Shown here piece by piece: positions 14,418 through 22,963 of a DNA stretch of 24,730 nucleotides (positions are counted from its first letter, which is position 1; each line of letters opens with the position of its first letter). Source of the stretch: DASPWV01 sp046727855. GTDB taxonomy: Bacteria; Acidobacteriota; Vicinamibacteria; Vicinamibacterales; UBA2999. Under the pieces are notes generated by a model that saw only the letters and a list, made by a program, of their open reading frames with translations, had not been told where the DNA came from and did no database searches. Both the position numbers and the translations under genes were made by a program. The stretch covers positions 1-24,730 of the forward strand of contig JBKPDL010000207.1 in NCBI GenBank assembly GCA_046727855.1, written 5' to 3'.

Positions 14418-14890
14418 ATGAAATCCGAACCACCGAAACTGCAGAAAGGGGGCTCAACGTCCCGCTCTCACGCGAAGCGAGAATTGTTGCCGGCGTTACG
14501 CTGCTGACCGTTCCGACCATTCAGTACGGCGGACTGACCATCCTTGGCCTTCTGACGAATGGCGCCGCCGGCCTGGCGCCGCCCGGACTCGAATTGGACG
14601 ACAGGCAGTGGGCGCTGTTCCGTGCGGGACACGCGCACGCCGGTGTGTGGGTGATCCTGTCATTGGTGATCCAGGTGCTGCTCGATTCTGCGACGTTGAC
14701 GCCGGCATCGAAGTGGCTGGCGCGGATCAGCGCGCCGGTCGCGGCGGCGACAATGGCCGGGGGCTTCTTCGGTGTCGCATTTATTCCCGCCTTCCGTCTG
14801 CTTCTGTATGTCGGTGCGCTGGCGCTTGCGATCGCCGTCATCTTGACCGGCATCGGATTGCTCCGGCGCCCTGGAAAAACGCTTTCATGA
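14418..14890 (+). pseudogene. Small four-helix membrane protein, apparent -1 frameshift
   Basis: An uninterrupted TTG-started frame at 14594-14890 encodes 98 residues beginning DDRQWALFRAGHAHAGVWVI, but protein-like sequence continues in the same frame upstream to about 14450 without an ATG or GTG (REARIVAGVTLLTVPTIQYG, a good first helix). An ATG at 14418 begins MKSEPPKLQKG in another frame and meets it at a run of five G (14448-14452). One more G, or a -1 slip at that run, would fuse them into a 157-aa protein with four membrane helices. The FRAGHAHAGV motif recurs in conserved small membrane proteins, function unknown. It is a decayed gene, a sequencing error, or slippage-dependent expression. 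Confidence 0.65.
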
Positions 14891-14911
14891 CTGTGTCGAT
14901 GGTGCCCAAAA

Positions 14912-15337
14912 ATGGCGGGTGAGATGACCCCGGCATTGCGGATGGGCGCCAAGAACGCGTTCCTGGCGCTCATTGCGCTTCAGGCACTCCACTCAATCGA
15001 GGAATACACTTTTCGTCTCTACGAAGTCTTTTCGCCTGCTCGCTTCGCCAGCGGCCTGGTATCGAACGATCGACGGCTGGGTTTCGTCATTCTCAATATC
15101 GCCATCGTCGCGTTTGCGGCGTGGTGCTATCTGTGGCCGGTGCGGCACGAATGGCGCGTGGCCCGGCCTTTGGCGTGGCTGTGGGTCACGATTGAATCGC
15201 TCAACGGCATCGTGCACCCTGCGTGGTCGATGATAGAGCGCGCGTACACGCCGGGTGTGATCACTGCGCTCGGCCTGTTGCCCCTAGCGCTTCGACTTGC
15301 CGTACGGTTGAGACGTTCCGCGCGCGACATACCATAA
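14912..15337 (+). CDS. HXXEE-motif membrane protein
   Basis: A 141-aa integral membrane protein with the HXXEE signature at residues 27-31 (LHSIEEYTF) within the first helical region. A second conserved-looking segment follows, with LNGIVHPAWSMIERAYTPGV and TALGLLPLAL. About three to four transmembrane segments are visible (about 14-27, 56-77, 88-100, 114-130). The family has no established function; the His and Glu residues in the membrane suggest metal binding or an enzymatic role, which is inference. An ATG at 14924 is an alternative start. It follows the frameshifted membrane gene by about 20 bases and precedes the hydrolase by 7. Confidence 0.75.
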   Translation: MAGEMTPALRMGAKNAFLALIALQALHSIEEYTFRLYEVFSPARFASGLVSNDRRLGFVILNIAIVAFAAWCYLWPVRHEWRVARPLAWLWVTIESLNGIVHPAWSMIERAYTPGVITALGLLPLALRLAVRLRRSARDIP

Positions 15338-15344
15338 ACGCCGC

Positions 15345-16214
15345 ATGCTCCGACGCCGCTGGCGCTCTTTTGTTGCTGTTGCCCTCGTGCTGTTTGCGGT
15401 AGGAGCCATCGTCGCGATCAGCCAGCTTCCCGCGCTCGGTGCGGTCGGTCTCCTTTACCCGCTGCGAAGAACCGTCAATATTGCGCCGCCGGCGCCGTGT
15501 GAGGACGCTGTGATCCGTGGTGCGGGCGTGAACTTGAAAGGGTGGCGGTGCCGTGCCACGGCGCCGCGTCGCGGCACGATTGTGTATCTGCACGGCGTCG
15601 CGGACAACCGCGCGAGCGCTGTTGGCGTGATCGAGCGATTCGCCCCGCACGGGTTCGACGTGGTCGCATACGACAGCCGCGCACATGGTGAGTCCGAGGG
15701 CAAGGTGTGCACATATGGTTTCTTCGAGCGGGACGATTTGCGATCGGTAGTCGATACAATTGAGCCTGGGCCAGTCGTCCTCATCGGCACATCGCTTGGC
15801 GCCGCAGTGGCCTTGCAGCATGCCGCGCGTGATACGCGCGTGGCCGCTGTCGTCGCGGCGGAAACGTTTTCCGACCTGCGCACGGTGGCCACCGAACGGG
15901 CGCCGTTCTTCTTCACGCCGGAGGCCATCCGGCGGACGTTCGAGCTGGCCGAAGAGCAGGGCACGTTCCAGGTCGACGTCGTGAGCCCGCTGCATGCAGC
16001 GGCGCAAATCGCGGTTCCAGTGCTGCTCGTGCACGGAGAAGCCGATGTCGACACGCCGCCTGCCCATTCGCAGCGTGTCTACGCGGCACTCACAGCAGCC
16101 AAGCGTCTCATTCTCGTGCCTGCCGCCGGACACAACGGGTCGCTGGTCCCCCGTGTTTGGACGCAGATCGAGCAATGGCTGGACGAGGTGCTGCGGCTAC
16201 AATCCCCCTCATGA
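15345..16214 (+). CDS. Membrane-anchored alpha/beta hydrolase
   Basis: A 289-aa alpha/beta-hydrolase of the serine aminopeptidase/DUF1749-like kind. An N-terminal membrane anchor (about 8-27, after RRRWR) positions the catalytic domain outside or at the membrane. Visible elements: oxyanion loop YLHGVADNR (81-89), YDSRAHGESEG (109-119), nucleophile S150 in IGTSLGAAVA, acid D234 or D236 in VHGEADVDTPP, and H263 in AAGHNG. The catalytic triad is complete, so it should be an active esterase or peptidase of unknown substrate. It lies in a row of small membrane-protein genes and its stop overlaps the next ATG (ATGA). Confidence 0.85.
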   Translation: MLRRRWRSFVAVALVLFAVGAIVAISQLPALGAVGLLYPLRRTVNIAPPAPCEDAVIRGAGVNLKGWRCRATAPRRGTIVYLHGVADNRASAVGVIERFAPHGFDVVAYDSRAHGESEGKVCTYGFFERDDLRSVVDTIEPGPVVLIGTSLGAAVALQHAARDTRVAAVVAAETFSDLRTVATERAPFFFTPEAIRRTFELAEEQGTFQVDVVSPLHAAAQIAVPVLLVHGEADVDTPPAHSQRVYAALTAAKRLILVPAAGHNGSLVPRVWTQIEQWLDEVLRLQSPS

Positions 16215-16618
16215 CTCGTCCGATCGAAGGCGCCGGCGGAACGCCCGGCGGGCTGGGAACGTTCGCCGCAGGGCTCGCTATGGTGATCGCGGGCGGTTAC
16301 TTATTGCTGATGCGCGTCACGGTGACGAGCGGTGGGTGGTACTTCTACGGATACAATGCTTTCGGCCTGTCGCTTGCGCCGCTACTAATTGGCATTGGGG
16401 TACTGTTCTTCAATGGCCGCTCGCTCCTTGGCTGGTTTCTGACCGCCGCAGGCGCCATCATCATCGTCGTCGGCATCCTCGCCAATCTTCAGATTTATTT
16501 TCAACGCAGCTCCCTGTTCGACACGCTCGTGATGTTCGGCCTCATCGCCGGCGGGATTGGGCTTGTGGCGCGATCGCTGCGGAGCAGCGCGCCATCACGG
16601 ATAACACACACAAAGTGA
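16211..16618 (+). CDS. Small multi-pass membrane protein, function unknown
   Basis: A 135-aa hydrophobic protein with about four transmembrane segments (about 13-34, 50-66, 72-92, 104-120) after a short Gly-rich N-terminus. I do not recognise a family. The ATG at 16211 overlaps the hydrolase stop and is preferred over an in-frame ATG at 16157. Coupling to the hydrolase suggests a joint role, which cannot be specified. Confidence 0.7.
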   Translation: MTRPIEGAGGTPGGLGTFAAGLAMVIAGGYLLLMRVTVTSGGWYFYGYNAFGLSLAPLLIGIGVLFFNGRSLLGWFLTAAGAIIIVVGILANLQIYFQRSSLFDTLVMFGLIAGGIGLVARSLRSSAPSRITHTK

Positions 16619-16625
16619 GGCCGTC

Positions 16626-17177
16626 GTGGAACACGCAATCTCGCCGCTCGCAGCCTGGGAAAGCTTCTACGTTATTGTCGGCTCCTCCGCGGCCGCGCTG
16701 ACCGGACTACAGTTTGTCGTCATTGCACTTGGCGCGGAGATGCACGCCGTCGCTGCGCCGACGGCGCGAGCGTTTGCCACTCCCACAATTCTTCATTTCT
16801 GTGCGGTGCTACTGGTGTCGGCGATTATCAGCGCCCCATGGCAAACACTGTTCAACCCGGCGCTCGCGCTCGGTGCGTGCGGCGTGCTGGGGATTGCCTA
16901 CGCTATTACCGTGATTCGACATACCCGCCGGCAAACCGCTTACGTGCCAGTACTGGAGGACTGGATCTGGCACGTCGTGCTCCCGATCGTGGCGTATGTT
17001 GCTCTCCTGGGCGGTGCCGTTGCACTCTCCACAGCCGCTGCGCGCGCGCTGTTTGTGATCGGCGCGGCCGCTGTGCTGCTCTTGTTTATCGGCATTCACA
17101 ACGCGTGGGATGCCGTCATTTACATCGCGATTGATCGACAACAGGCCGACCTGAACGCATCAGAAGAACGAAAGTAG
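16626..17177 (+). CDS. Conserved membrane protein, function unknown
   Basis: A 183-aa protein with about five membrane helices. Its first helix contains FYVIVGSSAAALTGLQFVVI, a pattern seen in many uncharacterised bacterial membrane proteins. Later helices are about 57-73, 79-95, 110-133 and 138-155. The start is a GTG at 16626 preceded by GTGAGG; there is no ATG near. It lies 7 bases after the previous gene. Nothing in the sequence points to a substrate. Confidence 0.72.
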   Translation: MEHAISPLAAWESFYVIVGSSAAALTGLQFVVIALGAEMHAVAAPTARAFATPTILHFCAVLLVSAIISAPWQTLFNPALALGACGVLGIAYAITVIRHTRRQTAYVPVLEDWIWHVVLPIVAYVALLGGAVALSTAAARALFVIGAAAVLLLFIGIHNAWDAVIYIAIDRQQADLNASEERK

Positions 17178-17216
17178 TTGGCTGATCGGCGCAATCACTG
17201 TAAGAACAGAATCGCC

Positions 17217-17873
17217 ATGCAGCGACGCTGGACGATGGCGACGACGCTGTTGCGAGGACTGCTCGGTGCCTCCTGCGCCGTTGCTCCTGCGTGTGCGGTC
17301 GATTCAGCGTGGTCGGTGCCGTCGACGGCCGGGTTCTGGTACGAAAGCCGTCCTTTGACGCTTCCCGACGATCTCGCGGCACGGCTTGGCGGGCCACTTA
17401 GCGCCGCCGAGTTCACGACCATCGAGCAATTGTCGCGGCAGGAAGTTGAAAGGGCATTCTCTTCCTTGAACATCGAGATCACAAGCAATAGGAAGGCCTT
17501 CTGGAAGGTCCAGGTGCTGCAAACGATCCACCCGCGCGGGCCGCTTCCAAGCGCTGGCGAATCCATTGCGCTCGGTCCGTTCGGCGGCCTCGGATCGGTT
17601 GATTTTGGTTTGGTCGCGCGTCGTGCTGTGCTCTTCGCACCTGCGCAGACGACGCGCGATGTCATCATCACCGGCATTGGACGCGGCATCGGCAGAGTAG
17701 CGGTTCACGAACTCACGCACCAAATGGTCGGACTATCAGGCGCGCACAACAAACACGACGCGGGCAGCTACGAGTATCCCAGTCCGGACCGTGCGGCGCA
17801 GTATTATGGCGACCTCCATTGGTCCTCGGCGTGGCCGCACCTCGAGAGGAAGTTTGGCAGGCGGCGCGAGTGA
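17217..17873 (+). CDS. Exported HExxH protein, putative zinc metalloprotease
   Basis: A 218-aa secreted protein. Residues 1-27 form a signal peptide (two Arg, a hydrophobic core, and an APACA cleavage site before VDS). The C-terminal third carries HELTH at 164-168, in VAVHELTHQMVGLSGAHNKH. H177, H180 or D181 are candidate third ligands; this is close to, but not, the metzincin pattern HExxHxxGxxH. A zinc protease active in the periplasm is the natural inference. I recognise no named family. Upstream in-frame TTG at 17178 is an alternative start, but the ATG at 17217 places the signal peptide correctly. The ADOP permease follows by 19 bases. Confidence 0.65.
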   Translation: MQRRWTMATTLLRGLLGASCAVAPACAVDSAWSVPSTAGFWYESRPLTLPDDLAARLGGPLSAAEFTTIEQLSRQEVERAFSSLNIEITSNRKAFWKVQVLQTIHPRGPLPSAGESIALGPFGGLGSVDFGLVARRAVLFAPAQTTRDVIITGIGRGIGRVAVHELTHQMVGLSGAHNKHDAGSYEYPSPDRAAQYYGDLHWSSAWPHLERKFGRRRE

Positions 17874-17892
17874 GATGACCGGCAAGGCGTGA

Positions 17893-20331
17893 ATGGCGTT
17901 TGAACAGTTGCGAGAAGACCTGCAGAGCGCCTGGCGTGGATTGCGGCGCGCGAAGGGCTTTGCCGGCGCGGCCGTACTCACGCTCGCCGTTGGCCTGGCA
18001 GGCACGACGCTGATGTTTGCCCTCATCGAGGGCGTGCTGCTCCGTCCGCTGCCGCTGCGCGATGCCGATAAAGTCGTCGTCGCATGGCAGCGGACGCCGG
18101 CCGGTCGCTCCGATCACTTTCCCTTCGTCGCGGCCGATCTCGATGTGCTCAGGCGTGAAAGCCGAACGCTCGAACGCGTTGCCGGCGTCGGCTACAACGG
18201 CGCGGCGCGCACGGTTGCTGTTGAAAACGGAGGCGCGAGTTATGTGAGCGCCGCCCCCGTGAGCGGTGACTTCTTCGACGTTCTCGGTGTCGGCGCCATC
18301 GTCGGACGCTGCTTTACACCTTCAGATGACATCGTCGGCTCCGAAAACGTCGTGGTGATCGCACACGGACTATGGCAACGGCGCTACGGTGGATCGCGCG
18401 ACGTCATCGGCAAAAGCATCGTGCTCGCCGAAAAGCGGTTCACGATCGTTGGCGTCATGCCGCCGGATCTGGATTACCCGCGCGGTGTCGAAGTCTGGAC
18501 GACAGTATCTGGCTTGAGTTCGACGCTTGCCAATCCAGCGTTCCGCATCGATCTCGATTTGGTCGGACGGCTTCGGCCCGGCGTTACGCTCGAACAGGCA
18601 CGGGGTGAGCTGCAGGCGATTATGGACGGGCTCGACCCGAATGCTCCCACCCGCGTGCTTCGTGGCCTCGTGCCCGTCGTCAGACCGTACAAACAGGTCG
18701 TTGTTGGTGATGTGCGCGCGGCCATGCTGATGCTGTTTGCCGCTGTCGGCCTCGTGCTGCTGATTGCGAGCGCAAACGTCGCCAATCTGCTGCTCATGCG
18801 GCATGAGGCAAGGCGGACCGAATTCGCTGTTCGTGCCGCGCTCGGCGCCAGCTTGCTAAAGCTGATCCGTCAGCTGGTCGCCGAAAGTATCGTGCTCGCG
18901 ATTGCTGCCGCGGCTGTCGGTCTCTTGTGCGCCTGGTCGTCGCTTCAGGTGCTCGTGAGACTTGTACCCGACGGCTTGCCACGAGTCGAATCCATCCGCA
19001 TCGATTGGGCCGTCGTCATATTCAGTTTTTTGATCGCGTTTCTCACTGCCGCGATTACCGGCCTTCTGCCCGTCGCAGCATCCGCTCGTATTGATGTTGC
19101 AACATCACTGCGAAGTAGTGGGCGTGGCGTGACCACGCGTGCCGCGACAGCCGGCCGGCGGGCGCTCGTGATTTCACAGGTGGCGCTCGCCGTTGCGGTT
19201 GTCGCGGCGGCAGGTCTTCTTGCGCGCAGCTTGTTACGGCTGCAAACGGTCGATATGGGCCTCGCTGCCGATCGCATCTTGTTGATGCAACTCTCCCTTC
19301 CGCGCGTCAAGTACGCGGAACGAGCCCGCCACTTGCAATTCCTCAACGACGTAGTGGAACAGCTCGAAGGCGTTCCAGGCGTCGCCGCTGCGACGCCGGT
19401 GAATTCGGCGCCTTTTGCAGGCACCGAAGGATGGGACGTACCGGTGTTCACCGCTGAAGGACAAGACGCAGAGCGTGCTGCCGCAAATCCCTCGCTCAAT
19501 CTCGAAGCCATTCATCCAAATTACTTCTCGACGTTCGAGTTGGAGCTCGTGCGAGGGCGGGCGTTCACCGACGCTGACCGCGAGGGGTCGCCAAATGTTG
19601 CGATTGTGAGCGAAGACGTGGCAGCGCGCGTGTGGCCGGGTCAGGACGCGATCGGCAAACGCCTCAAGATGGGTGGAGTGAGCTCCAGAGACAACTGGCG
19701 GACGGTGGTGGGGGTCGCCAGGTCGACTCGCTATCGCGAGCTCGCGCAGCCTCGCGCCACGCTCTATTTGCCCGCACGGCAGTTTCTCGTCACGGCTCAA
19801 ACGATCGTCGTTCGAGCAACGAGGCCTGCTGCGGTGGTCGCAGCGGCGGCGCGCGAGCGTGTGCGTGCCATTGATGCCGACGTGCAGGTGATGCGCGTCG
19901 TGCCCTTCGGCGAGTTCCTCGACAAACCGCTGGCCCGGCCGCGCTTCAATGCCTTCGTAACCAGCGTGTTTGGGGTTGCGGCATTGCTGCTTTCCGGGAT
20001 CGGGCTCTATGCAGTGATGGCGGTCCATGTGCGCCAGCGGTTCGCCGAAATCGGTCTCCGTATTGCCCTCGGGGCCAATGCATCCGATGTGCACCGCCTG
20101 GTGCTCGGTGAAGGCTTGTGGCTGGCCTCACTCGGCGCGATCGCGGGTCTCGCCGCGTCGATCGCCGGCACGCGGGTGTTGCGTGGGTTTCTGTTCGACG
20201 TGCATCCGCTCGATCCGGCCACGCTGGTTGCGTCTGCGCTCCTGCTGATTGGCGCATCCGCACTGGCCTCATATTTTCCGGCGCGTCGGGCGAGCCGCGT
20301 CGATCCAGTCGCGATGCTGCGCGCGGACTGA
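17893..20331 (+). CDS. ADOP-type duplicated MacB/FtsX permease
   Basis: An 812-aa duplicated permease with two MacB-type periplasmic domains and two FtsX-like membrane halves. The transmembrane segments lie at about 24-48, 277-300, 331-351 and 373-393, then about 425-446 and three more near 690-715, 745-765 and 775-795. Both FtsX halves keep the signature RxxEFAVRAALGAS or RFAEIGLRIALGAN. The class (acidobacterial duplicated orphan permease) is named for occurring in many copies without a linked ATP-binding subunit. No ATPase gene or PadR-type regulator, a frequent neighbour, is present here. Its role in the cell (efflux or mechanotransmission) is unproved. It is the main evidence for an acidobacterial origin. 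Confidence 0.92.
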   Translation: MAFEQLREDLQSAWRGLRRAKGFAGAAVLTLAVGLAGTTLMFALIEGVLLRPLPLRDADKVVVAWQRTPAGRSDHFPFVAADLDVLRRESRTLERVAGVGYNGAARTVAVENGGASYVSAAPVSGDFFDVLGVGAIVGRCFTPSDDIVGSENVVVIAHGLWQRRYGGSRDVIGKSIVLAEKRFTIVGVMPPDLDYPRGVEVWTTVSGLSSTLANPAFRIDLDLVGRLRPGVTLEQARGELQAIMDGLDPNAPTRVLRGLVPVVRPYKQVVVGDVRAAMLMLFAAVGLVLLIASANVANLLLMRHEARRTEFAVRAALGASLLKLIRQLVAESIVLAIAAAAVGLLCAWSSLQVLVRLVPDGLPRVESIRIDWAVVIFSFLIAFLTAAITGLLPVAASARIDVATSLRSSGRGVTTRAATAGRRALVISQVALAVAVVAAAGLLARSLLRLQTVDMGLAADRILLMQLSLPRVKYAERARHLQFLNDVVEQLEGVPGVAAATPVNSAPFAGTEGWDVPVFTAEGQDAERAAANPSLNLEAIHPNYFSTFELELVRGRAFTDADREGSPNVAIVSEDVAARVWPGQDAIGKRLKMGGVSSRDNWRTVVGVARSTRYRELAQPRATLYLPARQFLVTAQTIVVRATRPAAVVAAAARERVRAIDADVQVMRVVPFGEFLDKPLARPRFNAFVTSVFGVAALLLSGIGLYAVMAVHVRQRFAEIGLRIALGANASDVHRLVLGEGLWLASLGAIAGLAASIAGTRVLRGFLFDVHPLDPATLVASALLLIGASALASYFPARRASRVDPVAMLRAD

Positions 20332-20334
20332 CCC

Positions 20335-20859
20335 ATGTCCACCGGTCGTGCACAGCTGTGGACACCTGACCTCGGCGGCCGCCGTCGTGGTGCGCTAACG
20401 GATTGGACTACTCAGCGATGGGTTCAGCTGACCGGTCGCGCGATAACGCTTGCCGAACATCCGTGGCTGCAAGGGCCGGTTGGCGACGTGAACATCATCG
20501 GTCCCGATTTCTTTACCAGGCTCGCGGCCCGCGACAACCTCGTGGTGTCTCCATCCGCGTCATGCGGGCTCGTTCCGAGTTTCAGCGCGCTCGACGCGCT
20601 TGAGTGTCCGACGACCGATCTCGTCAACGGCGACCACTCTACGGGCTCGAGCTCGACACCAGCGGCCGTTGCTGGCTACCCGTCAATCACCGTGCCGGCC
20701 GGCTATGCCATGGGCTTGCCGGTTGGTATGTCGTTGATCGGTCGTGCCTGGAGCGAGCCGTTGCTCATCAAGCTGGCGTACGCGTTCGAACAGGGCACCA
20801 AGCATCGGCGGCCGCCGACCTTTTCGCGTAGCGCAAACTTGAACGGGTCGTCGCGTTGA
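20335..20859 (+). pseudogene. Truncated amidase remnant
   Basis: Residues about 93-161 of this 174-aa frame (TDLVNGDHSTGSSSTPAAVA, then GYPSITVPAGYAMGLPVGMS, IGRAWSEPLLIKLAYAFEQG and TKHRRPP) match the C-terminus of amidase-signature hydrolases, which are normally 450-550 aa. The Lys-Ser-Ser catalytic part is missing. Even the retained part seems internally deleted, because the APT...W stretch that normally precedes TDLVNGDH is reduced to ALECPT. The first 85 residues resemble nothing I know. The frame remains open, so a short protein may be made, but amidase activity is not expected. It fills the space between the ADOP gene (3 bases) and the Nramp gene (overlap). Confidence 0.72.
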
Positions 20860-22160
20860 GCGGCGAACCGCGCCAGCCGAGCCTGCCGGAGGTCCATCGC
20901 ACGATTCCGATCCCGCCGGGGTTCTGGCGCAAGCTGTTTGCGTTTACCGGTCCCGGCTATCTGGTTGCCGTCGGCTACATGGATCCCGGCAACTGGGCGA
21001 CGGATCTCGCCGGCGGCGCCCGCTACGGCTACACGCTGCTGAGCGCGGTGATGATCTCCAACCTGATGGCGATCCTGCTACAGTCGCTGTGCGCTCGGTT
21101 GGGGATCGCCAGCGGCCGCGATCTCGCGCAGAGCTGCCGCGACCACTACAGCAGGCCGGTCTCGTTCGTATTGTGGGTACTGGCGGAAGTGGCGATCGCC
21201 GCGACCGATCTCGCCGAGGTGATCGGGTCGGCCATCGCGCTCAATCTGCTGTTTGGGCTGGCACTGGCCTGGGGCGTGCTGCTTACTGTTCTCGACGTCC
21301 TCGTCATCCTCATGCTGCAGCACTACCGCTTTCGCGCGCTCGAAGCGTTTGTCGTGCTCTTGATCATGGGCATCGGCGCGTGCTTCGCGATTGAGCTCTG
21401 GCTCGCGCGGCCGGATTACACCGCGGTGCTCCGTGGCTACGTGCCCACCGTCGAGATTGCGCGCAATCCCGACATGCTTTACATCGCGCTCGGGATCCTG
21501 GGTGCGACGGTAATGCCGCACAATCTCTACCTGCATTCATCCATCGTGCAGACGCGGCGCTACGGCGACGATCTCGCGAGCCGCCGTGAAGCGATCCGTT
21601 TCGCCACGATCGACTCCACGGTGGCGTTGAGCTCGGCGCTCTTCATCAACAGCGCGATTCTGGTGATGGCCGCGGCGACGTTTCACGGCACCGGCCACGA
21701 AAACGTCGCGGACATTTCGGACGCATATTTGCTGCTGACGCCGCTCCTGGGATCAGCAATTGCCGCGACCGTTTTTGCGGTGGCGCTGTTGATGTCGGGG
21801 CAGAACTCCACGCTGACCGGGACGCTGGCGGGGCAAATCGTCATGGAAGGCTTTCTCAATATCCGCCTGCGTCCCTGGCTCCGCCGTTTGATCACCCGGC
21901 TGATTGCGGTGATTCCGGCGCTGATCACGGTCGTTTTCTACGGGGAGAGCGGCACTGGATCCTTGCTGATTCTCAGCCAGGTCATCCTGAGCTTGCAGCT
22001 GCCGTTTGCGGTCTTTCCACTCGTCCAGTTTTCGGGAGATCGGAAGCGTCTCGGCGAGCTCACCGCGCCTGCGTGGGTGCGCGCACTCGCGTGGCCAGTT
22101 GCGGTTATCATCGCAGCCCTCAACGCCTGGCTGTTGTATCAAGTGTTTGCCGATGTATAA
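20856..22160 (+). CDS. mntH: Nramp family Mn2+/Fe2+ transporter
   Basis: A 434-aa transporter of the Nramp (MntH) family, which takes up divalent manganese or iron with protons. The TM1 motif is DPGN (43-46), and the TM6 motif MPHNLYLHS starts at 220; A217 and M220 sit at the positions that, with D43 and N46, bind the metal in characterised Nramp proteins. The methionine favours Mn/Fe over Ca/Mg. About eleven helices are visible, as usual. The start is a TTG at 20856 that overlaps the stop of the amidase remnant (TTGA). The stop overlaps uspA by 8 bases. Confidence 0.92.
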   Translation: MSGEPRQPSLPEVHRTIPIPPGFWRKLFAFTGPGYLVAVGYMDPGNWATDLAGGARYGYTLLSAVMISNLMAILLQSLCARLGIASGRDLAQSCRDHYSRPVSFVLWVLAEVAIAATDLAEVIGSAIALNLLFGLALAWGVLLTVLDVLVILMLQHYRFRALEAFVVLLIMGIGACFAIELWLARPDYTAVLRGYVPTVEIARNPDMLYIALGILGATVMPHNLYLHSSIVQTRRYGDDLASRREAIRFATIDSTVALSSALFINSAILVMAAATFHGTGHENVADISDAYLLLTPLLGSAIAATVFAVALLMSGQNSTLTGTLAGQIVMEGFLNIRLRPWLRRLITRLIAVIPALITVVFYGESGTGSLLILSQVILSLQLPFAVFPLVQFSGDRKRLGELTAPAWVRALAWPVAVIIAALNAWLLYQVFADV

Positions 22161-22581
22161 GCGCATCCTCGTCGCGACGGAGAATTCGCCCGCCGATCGT
22201 GCGGTGATCGACCACATTCAGCAACTGGCGCGACTCACCGGCGCCAGCCTTCTCATCGTGCATGTCGCCGATGGCTGGGCCGCACGTCACTTTGACGAGT
22301 TTGAACTTCGCGAGTCGGAGGAGATGCGCGACGATCGCGCCTATCTCGAACAGTTGCGTCAGGAGCTCGCCGATCGCGGATTCGACGTCGAGACGCGACT
22401 TGGTCTCGGTGATCCCGCGAGCGAAATCGCGCGCGTTGCGAAACAGGAGGACGTGGACTTGATTGCCATGTCCACGCACGGTCACCGGTTTGTGAAGGAC
22501 CTGCTACTTGGCGCCACCGCCGATCGGCTGCGGCATATCGTGACGATCCCGGTTCTCCTCGTGCGATCGAAACAGAGGTGA
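22153..22581 (+). CDS. Universal stress protein, UspA family
   Basis: A 142-aa single-domain Usp with the normal N-terminus YKRILVATENSPADRAVIDH and the C-terminal strand IPVLLVR. The ATP-binding loop is degenerate: canonical G-x-x-G followed by G-S/T becomes STHGHRF (G110, F113) and LLGATADRL, so ATP may not be bound. The ATG at 22153 lies within the last codons of mntH; the frame is open further upstream but that is inside mntH. The overlap suggests coupled translation, and Usp proteins often associate with transporters. Confidence 0.88.
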   Translation: MYKRILVATENSPADRAVIDHIQQLARLTGASLLIVHVADGWAARHFDEFELRESEEMRDDRAYLEQLRQELADRGFDVETRLGLGDPASEIARVAKQEDVDLIAMSTHGHRFVKDLLLGATADRLRHIVTIPVLLVRSKQR

Positions 22582-22620
22582 GTTCCGCATTCGGGGTCCG
22601 TTGTGCTCTGCGGCAACCAC

Positions 22621-22911
22621 TCAGACGCCCACGACCCGTTTCACTTCGAACGGCTTGGTATCGAGCGATGCGCGCGCCATGCGCGGATGCGGGAACTGCG
22701 CGCCTTCACTGATGCGCGCATAACGGCCGTCAGTGGTGCGCGTGAGGAAGGCGGATGCGACCAGCGCACCGAGCAACTCAGTGCACGTGTCGTGATCGAG
22801 CCCCCATAAGCGTTGCGCCTGTTCGCACGTGAGTCGCAATCCAGGCATTTCGAGATACTCGCCAGAGATGCGTTGAAGCAGTTCTTCGCGAGGGAGCGCG
22901 CATTGAGTCAT
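22621..22911 (-). CDS. Small conserved hypothetical protein, winged-helix-like
   Basis: A 96-aa protein: it contains ISGEYLEMPGLRLTCEQAQR, then LWGLDHDTCTELLGALVASA and FLTRTTDGRYARIS. The E-Y-L-E-M-P-G-L-x-L-T and Q-A-x-R-L-W-G-L-D pattern recurs in uncharacterised small bacterial proteins. The layout (helix, helix, then a strand pair) resembles a winged-helix DNA-binding domain, which is inference. The start at 22911 is the first ATG. The region upstream on the minus strand contains a small inverted repeat (22964-22987) that could be an operator. Confidence 0.7.
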   Translation of the reverse strand: MTQCALPREELLQRISGEYLEMPGLRLTCEQAQRLWGLDHDTCTELLGALVASAFLTRTTDGRYARISEGAQFPHPRMARASLDTKPFEVKRVVGV

Positions 22912-22963
22912 CGCCGCCTCTTCCGCAACCTTAGCAGTGGTTGCTTGCTGGGAGTACCTATCG

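Noticed and set aside
22582..22620. Terminator between the convergent uspA and small hypothetical genes
   Set aside because: Only a 5-bp CCGCA/TGCGG pair with a long loop is visible and no T-run.
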